A stretch of 64,000 bases of DNA from Limanda limanda (lineage: Eukaryota; Chordata; Actinopteri; Pleuronectiformes; Pleuronectidae). The stretch covers positions 248,001-312,000 of the forward strand of contig NW_026870547.1 in the NCBI RefSeq assembly GCF_963576545.1, given 5' to 3'. Position 1 is the stretch's first letter, and each line of letters begins with the position of its first letter. Shown here in pieces: positions 21,699-35,644 of the stretch. The position numbers and the translations under genes were made by a program. The notes below the pieces were generated by a model that worked only from the letters and a program-made list of their open reading frames with translations, was not told where the DNA came from and did no database searches.

Positions 21699-24600
21699 CT
21701 CAGATTTTGGGGGAATTTCGTCGGTCGACCTCTTCCGAAGGTCGTACAAGCTCGGGGATGGTACCAATCGATCTGCAGGACCCAAATTAGTCCAGATGCA
21801 ACCACTTTCCAAGTCTCTCCGACCTTCACAAAAAAAGTTATTCAAGAATATCTCTTTCTCCTATGTGCTTTCATCCCTAACCCTAACCCTAACCCTTCCG
21901 AAAGTCGGAGAAGCTCAAGGATGGTACTGATCGATGCGCGCTACCCCATTTAGTGGGGGTAGAGCCTACTTGCAAGTCTCTCCGACCTTCACAAAAAAAG
22001 TTATTCAAGAATATCTCTTTCTCCTATGTGCTTTCATCCCTAACCCTAACCCTAACCCTTCCGAAAGTCGGAGAAGCTCAAGGATGGTACCGATCGATGC
22101 GCGCAACCCCATTTAGTGGGGGTAGAGCCTACTTGCAAGTCTCTCCGACCTTCACAAAAAAAGTTATTCAAGAATATCTCCTCAGATTTGGGGGAATTTC
22201 GTCGGTCGACCTCTTCCGAAGGTCGTACAAGCTCGGGGATGGAACCAATCGATCCGCAGGACCCAAATTAGTCCAGATGCAACCACTTTCCAAGTCTCTC
22301 CGACCTTCACAAAAAAAGTTATTCAAGAATATCTCCTCAGATTTGGGGGAATTTCGTCGGTCGACCTCTTCCGAAGGTCGTACAAGCTCGGGGATGGTAC
22401 CAATCGATCTGCAGGACCCAAATTAGTCCAGATGCAACCACTTTCCAAGTCTCTCCGACCTTCACAAAAAAAGTTATTCAAGAATATCTCTTTCTCCTAT
22501 GTGCTTTCATCCCTAACCCTAACCCTAACCCTTCCGAAAGTCGGAGAAGCTCAAGGATGGTACCGATCGATGCGCGCTACCCCATTTAGTGGGGGTAGAG
22601 CCTACTTGCAAGTCTCTCCGACCTTCACAAAAAAAGTTATTCAAGAATATCTCTTTCTCCTATGTGCTTTCATCCCTAACCCTAACCCTTCCGAAAGTCG
22701 GAGAAGCTCAAGGATGGTACCGATCGATGCGCGCTACCCCATTTAGTGGGGGTAGAGCCTACTTGCAAGTCTCTCCGACCTTCACAAAAAAAGTTATTCA
22801 AGAATATCTCCTCAGATTTGGGGGAATTTCGTCGGTCGACCTCTTCCGAAGGTCGTACAAGCTCGGGGATGGTACCAATCGATCCGCAGGACCCAAATTA
22901 GTCCAGATGCAACCACTTTCCAAGTCTCTCCGACCTTCACAAAAAAAGTTATTCAAGAATATCTCTTTCTCCTATGTGCTTTCATCCCTAACCCTAACCC
23001 TAACCCTTCCGAAAGTCGGAGAAGCTCAAGGATGGTACCGATCGATGCGCGCTACCCCATTTAGTGGGGGTAGAGCCTACTTGCAAGTCTCTCCGACCTT
23101 CACAAAAAAAGTTATTCAAGAATATCTCTTTCTCCTATGTGCTTTCATCCCTAACCCTAACCCTAACCCTTCCGAAAGTCGGAGAAGCTCAAGGATGGTA
23201 CCGATCGATGCGCGCTACCCCATTTAGTGGGGGTAGAGCCTACTTGCAAGTCTCTCCGACCTTCACAAAAAAAGTTATTCAAGAATATCTCTTTCTCCTA
23301 TGTGCTTTCATCCCTAACCCTAACCCTAACCCTTCCGAAAGTCGGAGAAGCTCAAGGATGGTACCGATCGATGCGCGCTACCCCATTTAGTGGGGGTAGA
23401 GCCTACTTGCAAGTCTCTCCGACCTTCACAAAAAAAGTTATTCAAGAATATCTCTTTCTCCTATGTGCTTTCATCCCTAACCCTAACCCTAACCCTTCCG
23501 AAAGTCGGAGAAGCTCAAGGATGGTACTGATCGATGCGCGCAACCCCATTTAGTGGGGGTAGAGCCTACTTGCAAGTCTCTCCGACCTTCACAAAAAAAG
23601 TTATTCAAGAATATCTCCTCAGATTTGGGGGAATTTCGTCGGTCGACCTCTTCCGAAGGTCGTACAAGCTCGGGGATGGTACCAATCGATCCGCAGGACC
23701 CAATGTAGTCCAGATGCAACCACTTTCCAAGTCTCTCCGACCTTCACAAAAAAAGTTATTCAAGAATATCTCTTTCTCCTATGTGCTTTCATCCCTAACC
23801 CTAACCCTAACCCTTCCGAAAGTCGGAGAAGCTCAAGGATGGTACCGATCGATGCGCGCTACCCCATTTAGTGGGGGTAGAGCCTACTTGCAAGTCTCTC
23901 CGACCTTCACAAAAAAAGTTATTCAAGAATATCTCTTTCTCCTATGTGCTTTCATCCCTAACCCTAACCCTAACCCTTCCGAAAGTCGGAGAAGCTCAAG
24001 GATGGTACCGATCGATGCGCGCTACCCCATTTAGTGGGGGTAGAGCCTACTTGCAAGTCTCTCCGACCTTCACAAAAAAAGTTATTCAAGAATATCTCCT
24101 CAGATTTGGGGGAATTTCGTCGGTCGACCTCTTCCGAAGGTCGTACAAGCTCGGGGATGGTACCAATCGATCTGCAGGACCCAAATTAGTCCAGATGCAA
24201 CCACTTTCCAAGTCTCTCCGACCTTCACAAAAAAAGTTATTCAAGAATATCTCTTTCTCCTATGTGCTTTCATCCCTAACCCTAACCCTAACCCTTCCGA
24301 AAGTCGGAGAAGCTCAAGGATGGTACCGATCGATGCGCGCTACCCCATTTAGTGGGGGTAGAGCCTACTTGCAAGTCTCTCCGACCTTCACAAAAAAAGT
24401 TATTCAAGAATATCTCTTTCTCCTATGTGCTTTCATCCCTAACCCTAACCCTAACCCTTCCGAAAGTCGGAGAAGCTCAAGGATGGTACCGATCGATGCG
24501 CGCTACCCCATTTAGTGGGGGTAGAGCCTACTTGCAAGTCTCTCCGACCTTCACAAAAAAAGTTATTCAAGAATATCTCTTTCTCCTATGTGCTTTCATC

Positions 24601-24905
24601 CCTAACCCTAACCCTAACCCTTCCGAAAGTCGGAGAAGCTCAAGGATGGTACCGATCGATGCGCGCTACCCCATTTAGTGGGGGTAGAGCCTACTTGCAA
24701 GTCTCTCCGACCTTCACAAAAAAAGTTATTCAAGAATATCTCTTTCTCCTATGTGCTTTCATCCCTAACCCTAACCCTAACCCTTCCGAAAGTCGGAGAA
24801 GCTCAAGGATGGTACTGATCGATGCGCGCAACCCCATTTAGTGGGGGTAGAGCCTACTTGCAAGTCTCTCCGACCTTCACAAAAAAAGTTATTCAAGAAT
24901 ATCTC
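21699..24905 (+). repeat. Array block 6b: b AA BB A a B AAAA B* AA B AAAA (3,207 bp)
   Basis: The same 3,207-bp order recurs at 26988-30194, offset 5,289. B* lies near 23702. Private change: GGAACCAATC at 22243. Confidence 0.9.
22181..22490 (+). repeat. B-B pair 2
   Basis: Same C-type then T-type order as the pair at 19781. It follows b-A-A and precedes A-a. Confidence 0.9.
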
Positions 24906-26987
24906 CTCAGATTTTGGGGGAATTTCGTCGGTCGACCTCTTCCGAAGGTCGTACAAGCTCGGGGATGGTACCAATCGATCTGCAGGACCCAAATTAGTCC
25001 AGATGCAACCACTTTCCAAGTCTCTCCGACCTTCACAAAAAAAGTTATTCAAGAATATCTCTTTCTCCTATGTGCTTTCATCCCTAACCCTAACCCTAAC
25101 CCTTCCGAAAGTCGGAGAAGCTCAAGGATGGTACTGATCGATGCGCGCTACCCCATTTAGTGGGGGTAAAGCCTACTTGCAAGTCTCTCCGACCTTCACA
25201 AAAAAAGTTATTCAAGAATATCTCTTTCTCCTATGTGCTTTCATCCCTAACCCTAACCCTAACCCTTCCGAAAGTCGGAGAAGCTCAAGGATGGTACCGA
25301 TCGATGCGCGCAACCCCATTTAGTGGGGGTAGAGCCTACTTGCAAGTCTCTCCGACCTTCACAAAAAAAGTTATTCAAGAATATCTCCTCAGATTTGGGG
25401 GAATTTCGTCGGTCGACCTCTTCCGAAGGTCGTACAAGCTCGGGGATGGTACCAATCGATCCGCAGGACCCAAATTAGTCCAGATGCAACCACTTTCCAA
25501 GTCTCTCCGACCTTCACAAAAAAAGTTATTCAAGAATATCTCCTCAGATTTGGGGGAATTTCGTCGGTCGACCTCTTCCGAAGGTCGTACAAGCTCGGGG
25601 ATGGTACCAATCGATCTGCAGGACCCAAATTAGTCCAGATGCAACCACTTTCCAAGTCTCTCCGACCTTCACAAAAAAAGTTATTCAAGAATATCTCTTT
25701 CTCCTATGTGCTTTCATCCCTAACCCTAACCCTAACCCTTCCGAAAGTCGGAGAAGCTCAAGGATGGTACCGATCGATGCGCGCTACCCCATTTAGTGGG
25801 GGTAGAGCCTACTTGCAAGTCTCTCCGACCTTCACAAAAAAAGTTATTCAAGAATATCTCTTTCTCCTATGTGCTTTCATCCCTAACCCTAACCCTTCCG
25901 AAAGTCGGAGAAGCTCAAGGATGGTACCGATCGATGCGCGCTACCCCATTTAGTGGGGGTAGAGCCTACTTGCAAGTCTCTCCGACCTTCACAAAAAAAG
26001 TTATTCAAGAATATCTCTTTCTCCTATGTGCTTTCATCCCTAACCCTAACCCTAACCCTTCCGAAAGTCGGAGAAGCTCAAGGATGGTACCGATCGATGC
26101 GCGCTACCCCATTTAGTGGGGGTAGAGCCTACTTGCAAGTCTCTCCGACCTTCACAAAAAAAGTTATTCAAGAATATCTCCTCAGATTTGGGGGAATTTC
26201 GTCGGTCGACCTCTTCCGAAGGTCGTACAAGCTCGGGGATGGTACCAATCGATCTGCAGGACCCAAATTAGTCCAGATGCAACCACTTTCCAAGTCTCTC
26301 CGACCTTCACAAAAAAAGTTATTCAAGAATATCTCTTTCTCCTATGTGCTTTCATCCCTAACCCTAACCCTAACCCTTCCGAAAGTCGGAGAAGCTCAAG
26401 GATGGTACCGATCGATGCGCGCTACCCCATTTAGTGGGGGTAGAGCCTACTTGCAAGTCTCTCCGACCTTCACAAAAAAAGTTATTCAAGAATATCTCTT
26501 TCTCCTATGTGCTTTCATCCCTAACCCTAACCCTAACCCTTCCGAAAGTCGGAGAAGCTCAAGGATGGTACCGATCGATGCGCGCTACCCCATTTAGTGG
26601 GGGTAGAGCCTACTTGCAAGTCTCTCCGACCTTCACAAAAAAAGTTATTCAAGAATATCTCTTTCTCCTATGTGCTTTCATCCCTAACCCTAACCCTAAC
26701 CCTTCCGAAAGTCGGAGAAGCTCAAGGATGGTACCGATCGATGCGCGCTACCCCATTTAGTGGGGGTAGAGCCTACTTGCAAGTCTCTCCGACCTTCACA
26801 AAAAAAGTTATTCAAGAATATCTCTTTCTCCTATGTGCTTTCATCCCTAACCCTAACCCTAACCCTTCCGAAAGTCGGAGAAGCTCAAGGATGGTACTGA
26901 TCGATGCGCGCAACCCCATTTAGTGGGGGTAGAGCCTACTTGCAAGTCTCTCCGACCTTCACAAAAAAAGTTATTCAAGAATATCTC
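24906..26987 (+). repeat. Array block 6c: b AA BB A a A B AAAA (2,082 bp)
   Basis: A shortened relative of the 3,207-bp block, lacking the B* section and having an extra A after a. The first A after b reads GGTAAAGCC (25169), shared with 27251 and 31420. Confidence 0.9.
25388..25697 (+). repeat. B-B pair 3
   Basis: C-type then T-type B, as in the other pairs. Confidence 0.9.
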
Positions 26988-29900
26988 CTCAGATTTTGGG
27001 GGAATTTCGTCGGTCGACCTCTTCCGAAGGTCGTACAAGCTCGGGGATGGTACCAATCGATCTGCAGGACCCAAATTAGTCCAGATGCAACCACTTTCCA
27101 AGTCTCTCCGACCTTCACAAAAAAAGTTATTCAAGAATATCTCTTTCTCCTATGTGCTTTCATCCCTAACCCTAACCCTAACCCTTCCGAAAGTCGGAGA
27201 AGCTCAAGGATGGTACTGATCGATGCGCGCTACCCCATTTAGTGGGGGTAAAGCCTACTTGCAAGTCTCTCCGACCTTCACAAAAAAAGTTATTCAAGAA
27301 TATCTCTTTCTCCTATGTGCTTTCATCCCTAACCCTAACCCTAACCCTTCCGAAAGTCGGAGAAGCTCAAGGATGGTACCGATCGATGCGCGCAACCCCA
27401 TTTAGTGGGGGTAGAGCCTACTTGCAAGTCTCTCCGACCTTCACAAAAAAAGTTATTCAAGAATATCTCCTCAGATTTGGGGGAATTTCGTCGGTCGACC
27501 TCTTCCGAAGGTCGTACAAGCTCGGGGATGGTACCAATCGATCCGCAGGACCCAAATTAGTCCAGATGCAACCACTTTCCAAGTCTCTCCGACCTTCACA
27601 AAAAAAGTTATTCAAGAATATCTCCTCAGATTTGGGGGAATTTCGTCGGTCGACCTCTTCCGAAGGTCGTACAAGCTCGGGGATGGTACCAATCGATCTG
27701 CAGGACCCAAATTAGTCCAGATGCAACCACTTTCCAAGTCTCTCCGACCTTCACAAAAAAAGTTATTCAAGAATATCTCTTTCTCCTATGTGCTTTCATC
27801 CCTAACCCTAACCCTAACCCTTCCGAAAGTCGGAGAAGCTCAAGGATGGTACCGATCGATGCGCGCTACCCCATTTAGTGGGGGTAGAGCCTACTTGCAA
27901 GTCTCTCCGACCTTCACAAAAAAAGTTATTCAAGAATATCTCTTTCTCCTATGTGCTTTCATCCCTAACCCTAACCCTTCCGAAAGTCGGAGAAGCTCAA
28001 GGATGGTACCGATCGATGCGCGCTACCCCATTTAGTGGGGGTAGAGCCTACTTGCAAGTCTCTCCGACCTTCACAAAAAAAGTTATTCAAGAATATCTCC
28101 TCAGATTTGGGGGAATTTCGTCGGTCGACCTCTTCCGAAGGTCGTACAAGCTCGGGGATGGTACCAATCGATCCGCAGGACCCAAATTAGTCCAGATGCA
28201 ACCACTTTCCAAGTCTCTCCGACCTTCACAAAAAAAGTTATTCAAGAATATCTCTTTCTCCTATGTGCTTTCATCCCTAACCCTAACCCTAACCCTTCCG
28301 AAAGTCGGAGAAGCTCAAGGATGGTACCGATCGATGCGCGCTACCCCATTTAGTGGGGGTAGAGCCTACTTGCAAGTCTCTCCGACCTTCACAAAAAAAG
28401 TTATTCAAGAATATCTCTTTCTCCTATGTGCTTTCATCCCTAACCCTAACCCTAACCCTTCCGAAAGTCGGAGAAGCTCAAGGATGGTACCGATCGATGC
28501 GCGCTACCCCATTTAGTGGGGGTAGAGCCTACTTGCAAGTCTCTCCGACCTTCACAAAAAAAGTTATTCAAGAATATCTCTTTCTCCTATGTGCTTTCAT
28601 CCCTAACCCTAACCCTAACCCTTCCGAAAGTCGGAGAAGCTCAAGGATGGTACCGATCGATGCGCGCTACCCCATTTAGTGGGGGTAGAGCCTACTTGCA
28701 AGTCTCTCCGACCTTCACAAAAAAAGTTATTCAAGAATATCTCTTTCTCCTATGTGCTTTCATCCCTAACCCTAACCCTAACCCTTCCGAAAGTCGGAGA
28801 AGCTCAAGGATGGTACTGATCGATGCGCGCAACCCCATTTAGTGGGGGTAGAGCCTACTTGCAAGTCTCTCCGACCTTCACAAAAAAAGTTATTCAAGAA
28901 TATCTCCTCAGATTTGGGGGAATTTCGTCGGTCGACCTCTTCCGAAGGTCGTACAAGCTCGGGGATGGTACCAATCGATCCGCAGGACCCAATGTAGTCC
29001 AGATGCAACCACTTTCCAAGTCTCTCCGACCTTCACAAAAAAAGTTATTCAAGAATATCTCTTTCTCCTATGTGCTTTCATCCCTAACCCTAACCCTAAC
29101 CCTTCCGAAAGTCGGAGAAGCTCAAGGATGGTACCGATCGATGCGCGCTACCCCATTTAGTGGGGGTAGAGCCTACTTGCAAGTCTCTCCGACCTTCACA
29201 AAAAAAGTTATTCAAGAATATCTCTTTCTCCTATGTGCTTTCATCCCTAACCCTAACCCTAACCCTTCCGAAAGTCGGAGAAGCTCAAGGATGGTACCGA
29301 TCGATGCGCGCTACCCCATTTAGTGGGGGTAGAGCCTACTTGCAAGTCTCTCCGACCTTCACAAAAAAAGTTATTCAAGAATATCTCCTCAGATTTGGGG
29401 GAATTTCGTCGGTCGACCTCTTCCGAAGGTCGTACAAGCTCGGGGATGGTACCAATCGATCTGCAGGACCCAAATTAGTCCAGATGCAACCACTTTCCAA
29501 GTCTCTCCGACCTTCACAAAAAAAGTTATTCAAGAATATCTCTTTCTCCTATGTGCTTTCATCCCTAACCCTAACCCTAACCCTTCCGAAAGTCGGAGAA
29601 GCTCAAGGATGGTACCGATCGATGCGCGCTACCCCATTTAGTGGGGGTAGAGCCTACTTGCAAGTCTCTCCGACCTTCACAAAAAAAGTTATTCAAGAAT
29701 ATCTCTTTCTCCTATGTGCTTTCATCCCTAACCCTAACCCTAACCCTTCCGAAAGTCGGAGAAGCTCAAGGATGGTACCGATCGATGCGCGCTACCCCAT
29801 TTAGTGGGGGTAGAGCCTACTTGCAAGTCTCTCCGACCTTTACAAAAAAAGTTATTCAAGAATATCTCTTTCTCCTATGTGCTTTCATCCCTAACCCTAA

Positions 29901-30194
29901 CCCTAACCCTTCCGAAAGTCGGAGAAGCTCAAAGATGGTACCGATCGATGCGCGCTACCCCATTTAGTGGGGGTAGAGCCTACTTGCAAGTCTCTCCGAC
30001 CTTCACAAAAAAAGTTATTCAAGAATATCTCTTTCTCCTATGTGCTTTCATCCCTAACCCTAACCCTAACCCTTCCGAAAGTCGGAGAAGCTCAAGGATG
30101 GTACTGATCGATGCGCGCAACCCCATTTAGTGGGGGTAGAGCCTACTTGCAAGTCTCTCCGACCTTCACAAAAAAAGTTATTCAAGAATATCTC
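26988..30194 (+). repeat. Array block 6d: b AA BB A a B AAAA B* AA B AAAA (3,207 bp)
   Basis: Same order as 21699-24905, with B* near 28991. It supplies most of the first copy of the 4,169-bp duplication. Confidence 0.9.
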
Positions 30195-31419
30195 CTCAGA
30201 TTTTGGGGGAATTTCGTCGGTCGACCTCTTCCGAAGGTCGTACAAGCTCGGGGATGGTACCAATCGATCTGCAGGACCCAAATTAGTCCAGATGCAACCA
30301 CTTTCCAAGTCTCTCCGACCTTCACAAAAAAAGTTATTCAAGAATATCTCTTTCTCCTATGTGCTTTCATCCCTAACCCTAACCCTAACCCTTCTGAAAG
30401 TCGGAGAAGCTCAAGGATGGTACTGATCGATGCGCGCTACCCCATTTAGTGGGGGTAGAGCCTACTTGCAAGTCTCTCCGTCCTTCACAAAAAAAGTTAT
30501 TCAAGAATATCTCTTTCTCCTATGTGCTTTCATCCCTAACCCTAACCCTAACCCTTCCGAAAGTCGGAGAAGCTCAAGGATGGTACCGATCGATGCGCGC
30601 AACCCCATTTAGTGGGGGTAGAGCCTACTTGCAAGTCTCTCCGACCTTCACAAAAAAAGTTATTCAAGAATATCTCCTCAGATTTGGGGGAATTTCGTCG
30701 GTCGACCTCTTCCGAAGGTCGTACAAGCTCGGGGATGGTACCAATCGATCCGCAGGACCCAAATTAGTCCAGATGCAACCACTTTCCAAGTCTCTCCGAC
30801 CTTCACAAAAAAAGTTATTCAAGAATATCTCTTTCTCCTATGTGCTTTCATCCCTAACCCTAACCCTAACCCTTCCGAAAGTCGGAGAAGCTCAAGGATG
30901 GTACTGATCGATGCGCGCAACCCCATTTAGTGGGGGTAGAGCCTACTTGCAAGTCTCTCCGACCTTCACAAAAAAAGTTATTCAAGAATATCTCCTCAGA
31001 TTTGGGGGAATTTCGTCGGTCGACCTCTTCCGAAGGTCGTACAAGCTCGGGGATGGTACCAATCGATCTGCAGGACCCAAATTAGTCCAGATGCAACCAC
31101 TTTCCAAGTCTCTCCGACCTTCACAAAAAAAGTTATTCAAGAATATCTCTTTCTCCTATGTGCTTTCATCCCTAACCCTAACCCTAACCCTTCCGAAAGT
31201 CGGAGAAGCTCAAGGATGGTACCGATCGATGCGCGCTACCCCATTTAGTGGGGGTAGAGCCTACTTGCAAGTCTCTCCGACCTTCACAAAAAAAGTTATT
31301 CAAGAATATCTCTTTCTCCTATGTGCTTTCATCCCTAACCCTAACCCTAACCCTTCCGAAAGTCGGAGAAGCTCAAGGATGGTACTGATCGATGCGCGCT
31401 ACCCCATTTAGTGGGGGTA
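27251..31419 (+). repeat. 4,169-bp tandem duplication, copy 1
   Basis: The monomer order is identical to 31420-35588, unit for unit. Shared rare bases are GGTAAAGCC (27251/31420), ATGTAG (28991/33160), CTTTACAAAA (29841/34010), CTTCTGAAAG (30395/34564) and CCGTCCTTC (30481/34650), every pair 4,169 apart. The ends are set by the loss of matching tags and are approximate. Confidence 0.92.
27470..27779 (+). repeat. B-B pair 4
   Basis: C-type then T-type B. It lies in the first copy of the 4,169-bp duplication. Confidence 0.9.
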
Positions 31420-34363
31420 AAGCCTACTTGCAAGTCTCTCCGACCTTCACAAAAAAAGTTATTCAAGAATATCTCTTTCTCCTATGTGCTTTCATCCCTA
31501 ACCCTAACCCTAACCCTTCCGAAAGTCGGAGAAGCTCAAGGATGGTACCGATCGATGCGCGCAACCCCATTTAGTGGGGGTAGAGCCTACTTGCAAGTCT
31601 CTCCGACCTTCACAAAAAAAGTTATTCAAGAATATCTCCTCAGATTTGGGGGAATTTCGTCGGTCGACCTCTTCCGAAGGTCGTACAAGCTCGGGGATGG
31701 TACCAATCGATCCGCAGGACCCAAATTAGTCCAGATGCAACCACTTTCCAAGTCTCTCCGACCTTCACAAAAAAAGTTATTCAAGAATATCTCCTCAGAT
31801 TTGGGGGAATTTCGTCGGTCGACCTCTTCCGAAGGTCGTACAAGCTCGGGGATGGTACCAATCGATCTGCAGGACCCAAATTAGTCCAGATGCAACCACT
31901 TTCCAAGTCTCTCCGACCTTCACAAAAAAAGTTATTCAAGAATATCTCTTTCTCCTATGTGCTTTCATCCCTAACCCTAACCCTAACCCTTCCGAAAGTC
32001 GGAGAAGCTCAAGGATGGTACCGATCGATGCGCGCTACCCCATTTAGTGGGGGTAGAGCCTACTTGCAAGTCTCTCCGACCTTCACAAAAAAAGTTATTC
32101 AAGAATATCTCTTTCTCCTATGTGCTTTCATCCCTAACCCTAACCCTTCCGAAAGTCGGAGAAGCTCAAGGATGGTACCGATCGATGCGCGCTACCCCAT
32201 TTAGTGGGGGTAGAGCCTACTTGCAAGTCTCTCCGACCTTCACAAAAAAAGTTATTCAAGAATATCTCCTCAGATTTGGGGGAATTTCGTCGGTCGACCT
32301 CTTCCGAAGGTCGTACAAGCTCGGGGATGGTACCAATCGATCCGCAGGACCCAAATTAGTCCAGATGCAACCACTTTCCAAGTCTCTCCGACCTTCACAA
32401 AAAAAGTTATTCAAGAATATCTCTTTCTCCTATGTGCTTTCATCCCTAACCCTAACCCTAACCCTTCCGAAAGTCGGAGAAGCTCAAGGATGGTACCGAT
32501 CGATGCGCGCTACCCCATTTAGTGGGGGTAGAGCCTACTTGCAAGTCTCTCCGACCTTCACAAAAAAAGTTATTCAAGAATATCTCTTTCTCCTATGTGC
32601 TTTCATCCCTAACCCTAACCCTAACCCTTCCGAAAGTCGGAGAAGCTCAAGGATGGTACCGATCGATGCGCGCTACCCCATTTAGTGGGGGTAGAGCCTA
32701 CTTGCAAGTCTCTCCGACCTTCACAAAAAAAGTTATTCAAGAATATCTCTTTCTCCTATGTGCTTTCATCCCTAACCCTAACCCTAACCCTTCCGAAAGT
32801 CGGAGAAGCTCAAGGATGGTACCGATCGATGCGCGCTACCCCATTTAGTGGGGGTAGAGCCTACTTGCAAGTCTCTCCGACCTTCACAAAAAAAGTTATT
32901 CAAGAATATCTCTTTCTCCTATGTGCTTTCATCCCTAACCCTAACCCTAACCCTTCCGAAAGTCGGAGAAGCTCAAGGATGGTACTGATCGATGCGCGCA
33001 ACCCCATTTAGTGGGGGTAGAGCCTACTTGCAAGTCTCTCCGACCTTCACAAAAAAAGTTATTCAAGAATATCTCCTCAGATTTGGGGGAATTTCGTCGG
33101 TCGACCTCTTCCGAAGGTCGTACAAGCTCGGGGATGGTACCAATCGATCCGCAGGACCCAATGTAGTCCAGATGCAACCACTTTCCAAGTCTCTCCGACC
33201 TTCACAAAAAAAGTTATTCAAGAATATCTCTTTCTCCTATGTGCTTTCATCCCTAACCCTAACCCTAACCCTTCCGAAAGTCGGAGAAGCTCAAGGATGG
33301 TACCGATCGATGCGCGCTACCCCATTTAGTGGGGGTAGAGCCTACTTGCAAGTCTCTCCGACCTTCACAAAAAAAGTTATTCAAGAATATCTCTTTCTCC
33401 TATGTGCTTTCATCCCTAACCCTAACCCTAACCCTTCCGAAAGTCGGAGAAGCTCAAGGATGGTACCGATCGATGCGCGCTACCCCATTTAGTGGGGGTA
33501 GAGCCTACTTGCAAGTCTCTCCGACCTTCACAAAAAAAGTTATTCAAGAATATCTCCTCAGATTTGGGGGAATTTCGTCGGTCGACCTCTTCCGAAGGTC
33601 GTACAAGCTCGGGGATGGTACCAATCGATCTGCAGGACCCAAATTAGTCCAGATGCAACCACTTTCCAAGTCTCTCCGACCTTCACAAAAAAAGTTATTC
33701 AAGAATATCTCTTTCTCCTATGTGCTTTCATCCCTAACCCTAACCCTAACCCTTCCGAAAGTCGGAGAAGCTCAAGGATGGTACCGATCGATGCGCGCTA
33801 CCCCATTTAGTGGGGGTAGAGCCTACTTGCAAGTCTCTCCGACCTTCACAAAAAAAGTTATTCAAGAATATCTCTTTCTCCTATGTGCTTTCATCCCTAA
33901 CCCTAACCCTAACCCTTCCGAAAGTCGGAGAAGCTCAAGGATGGTACCGATCGATGCGCGCTACCCCATTTAGTGGGGGTAGAGCCTACTTGCAAGTCTC
34001 TCCGACCTTTACAAAAAAAGTTATTCAAGAATATCTCTTTCTCCTATGTGCTTTCATCCCTAACCCTAACCCTAACCCTTCCGAAAGTCGGAGAAGCTCA
34101 AAGATGGTACCGATCGATGCGCGCTACCCCATTTAGTGGGGGTAGAGCCTACTTGCAAGTCTCTCCGACCTTCACAAAAAAAGTTATTCAAGAATATCTC
34201 TTTCTCCTATGTGCTTTCATCCCTAACCCTAACCCTAACCCTTCCGAAAGTCGGAGAAGCTCAAGGATGGTACTGATCGATGCGCGCAACCCCATTTAGT
34301 GGGGGTAGAGCCTACTTGCAAGTCTCTCCGACCTTCACAAAAAAAGTTATTCAAGAATATCTC
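30195..34363 (+). repeat. Array block 6e: b AA B A B AAA BB A a B AAAA B* AA B AAAA
   Basis: 27 monomers from one b to the next, 4,169 bp, the same length as the duplication unit because the interval spans the junction between its two copies. B* lies near 33160. Confidence 0.9.
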
Positions 34364-35588
34364 CTCAGATTTTGGGGGAATTTCGTCGGTCGACCTCTTG
34401 CGAAGGTCGTACAAGCTCGGGGATGGTACCAATCGATCTGCAGGACCCAAATTAGTCCAGATGCAACCACTTTCCAAGTCTCTCCGACCTTCACAAAAAA
34501 AGTTATTCAAGAATATCTCTTTCTCCTATGTGCTTTCATCCCTAACCCTAACCCTAACCCTTCTGAAAGTCGGAGAAGCTCAAGGATGGTACTGATCGAT
34601 GCGCGCTACCCCATTTAGTGGGGGTAGAGCCTACTTGCAAGTCTCTCCGTCCTTCACAAAAAAAGTTATTCAAGAATATCTCTTTCTCCTATGTGCTTTC
34701 ATCCCTAACCCTAACCCTAACCCTTCCGAAAGTCGGAGAAGCTCAAGGATGGTACCGATCGATGCGCGCAACCCCATTTAGTGGGGGTAGAGCCTACTTG
34801 CAAGTCTCTCCGACCTTCACAAAAAAAGTTATTCAAGAATATCTCCTCAGATTTGGGGGAATTTCGTCGGTCGACCTCTTCCGAAGGTCGTACAAGCTCG
34901 GGGATGGTACCAATCGATCCGCAGGACCCAAATTAGTCCAGATGCAACCACTTTCCAAGTCTCTCCGACCTTCACAAAAAAAGTTATTCAAGAATATCTC
35001 TTTCTCCTATGTGCTTTCATCCCTAACCCTAACCCTAACCCTTCCGAAAGTCGGAGAAGCTCAAGGATGGTACTGATCGATGCGCGCAACCCCATTTAGT
35101 GGGGGTAGAGCCTACTTGCAAGTCTCTCCGACCTTCACAAAAAAAGTTATTCAAGAATATCTCCTCAGATTTGGGGGAATTTCGTCGGTCGACCTCTTCC
35201 GAAGGTCGTACAAGCTCGGGGATGGTACCAATCGATCTGCAGGACCCAAATTAGTCCAGATGCAACCACTTTCCAAGTCTCTCCGACCTTCACAAAAAAA
35301 GTTATTCAAGAATATCTCTTTCTCCTATGTGCTTTCATCCCTAACCCTAACCCTAACCCTTCCGAAAGTCGGAGAAGCTCAAGGATGGTACCGATCGATG
35401 CGCGCTACCCCATTTAGTGGGGGTAGAGCCTACTTGCAAGTCTCTCCGACCTTCACAAAAAAAGTTATTCAAGAATATCTCTTTCTCCTATGTGCTTTCA
35501 TCCCTAACCCTAACCCTAACCCTTCCGAAAGTCGGAGAAGCTCAAGGATGGTACCGATCGATGCGCGCTACCCCATTTAGTGGGGGTA
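31420..35588 (+). repeat. 4,169-bp tandem duplication, copy 2
   Basis: Second copy of 27251-31419. The one private difference I noticed is C to G at 34400 in b (30231 keeps C). So few differences mean a recent event or strong homogenisation. Confidence 0.92.
31639..31948 (+). repeat. B-B pair 5
   Basis: The last B-B pair in the window, in the second copy of the 4,169-bp duplication. No B-B pair occurs from here to 64000. Confidence 0.9.
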
Positions 35589-35644
35589 GAGCCTACTTGC
35601 AAGTCTCTCCGACCTTCACAAAAAAAGTTATTCAAGAATATCTC
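34364..35644 (+). repeat. Array block 6f: b AA B A B AA
   Basis: End of the B-B domain and of the second 4,169-bp copy. The layout matches 30195-31475. Confidence 0.9.
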
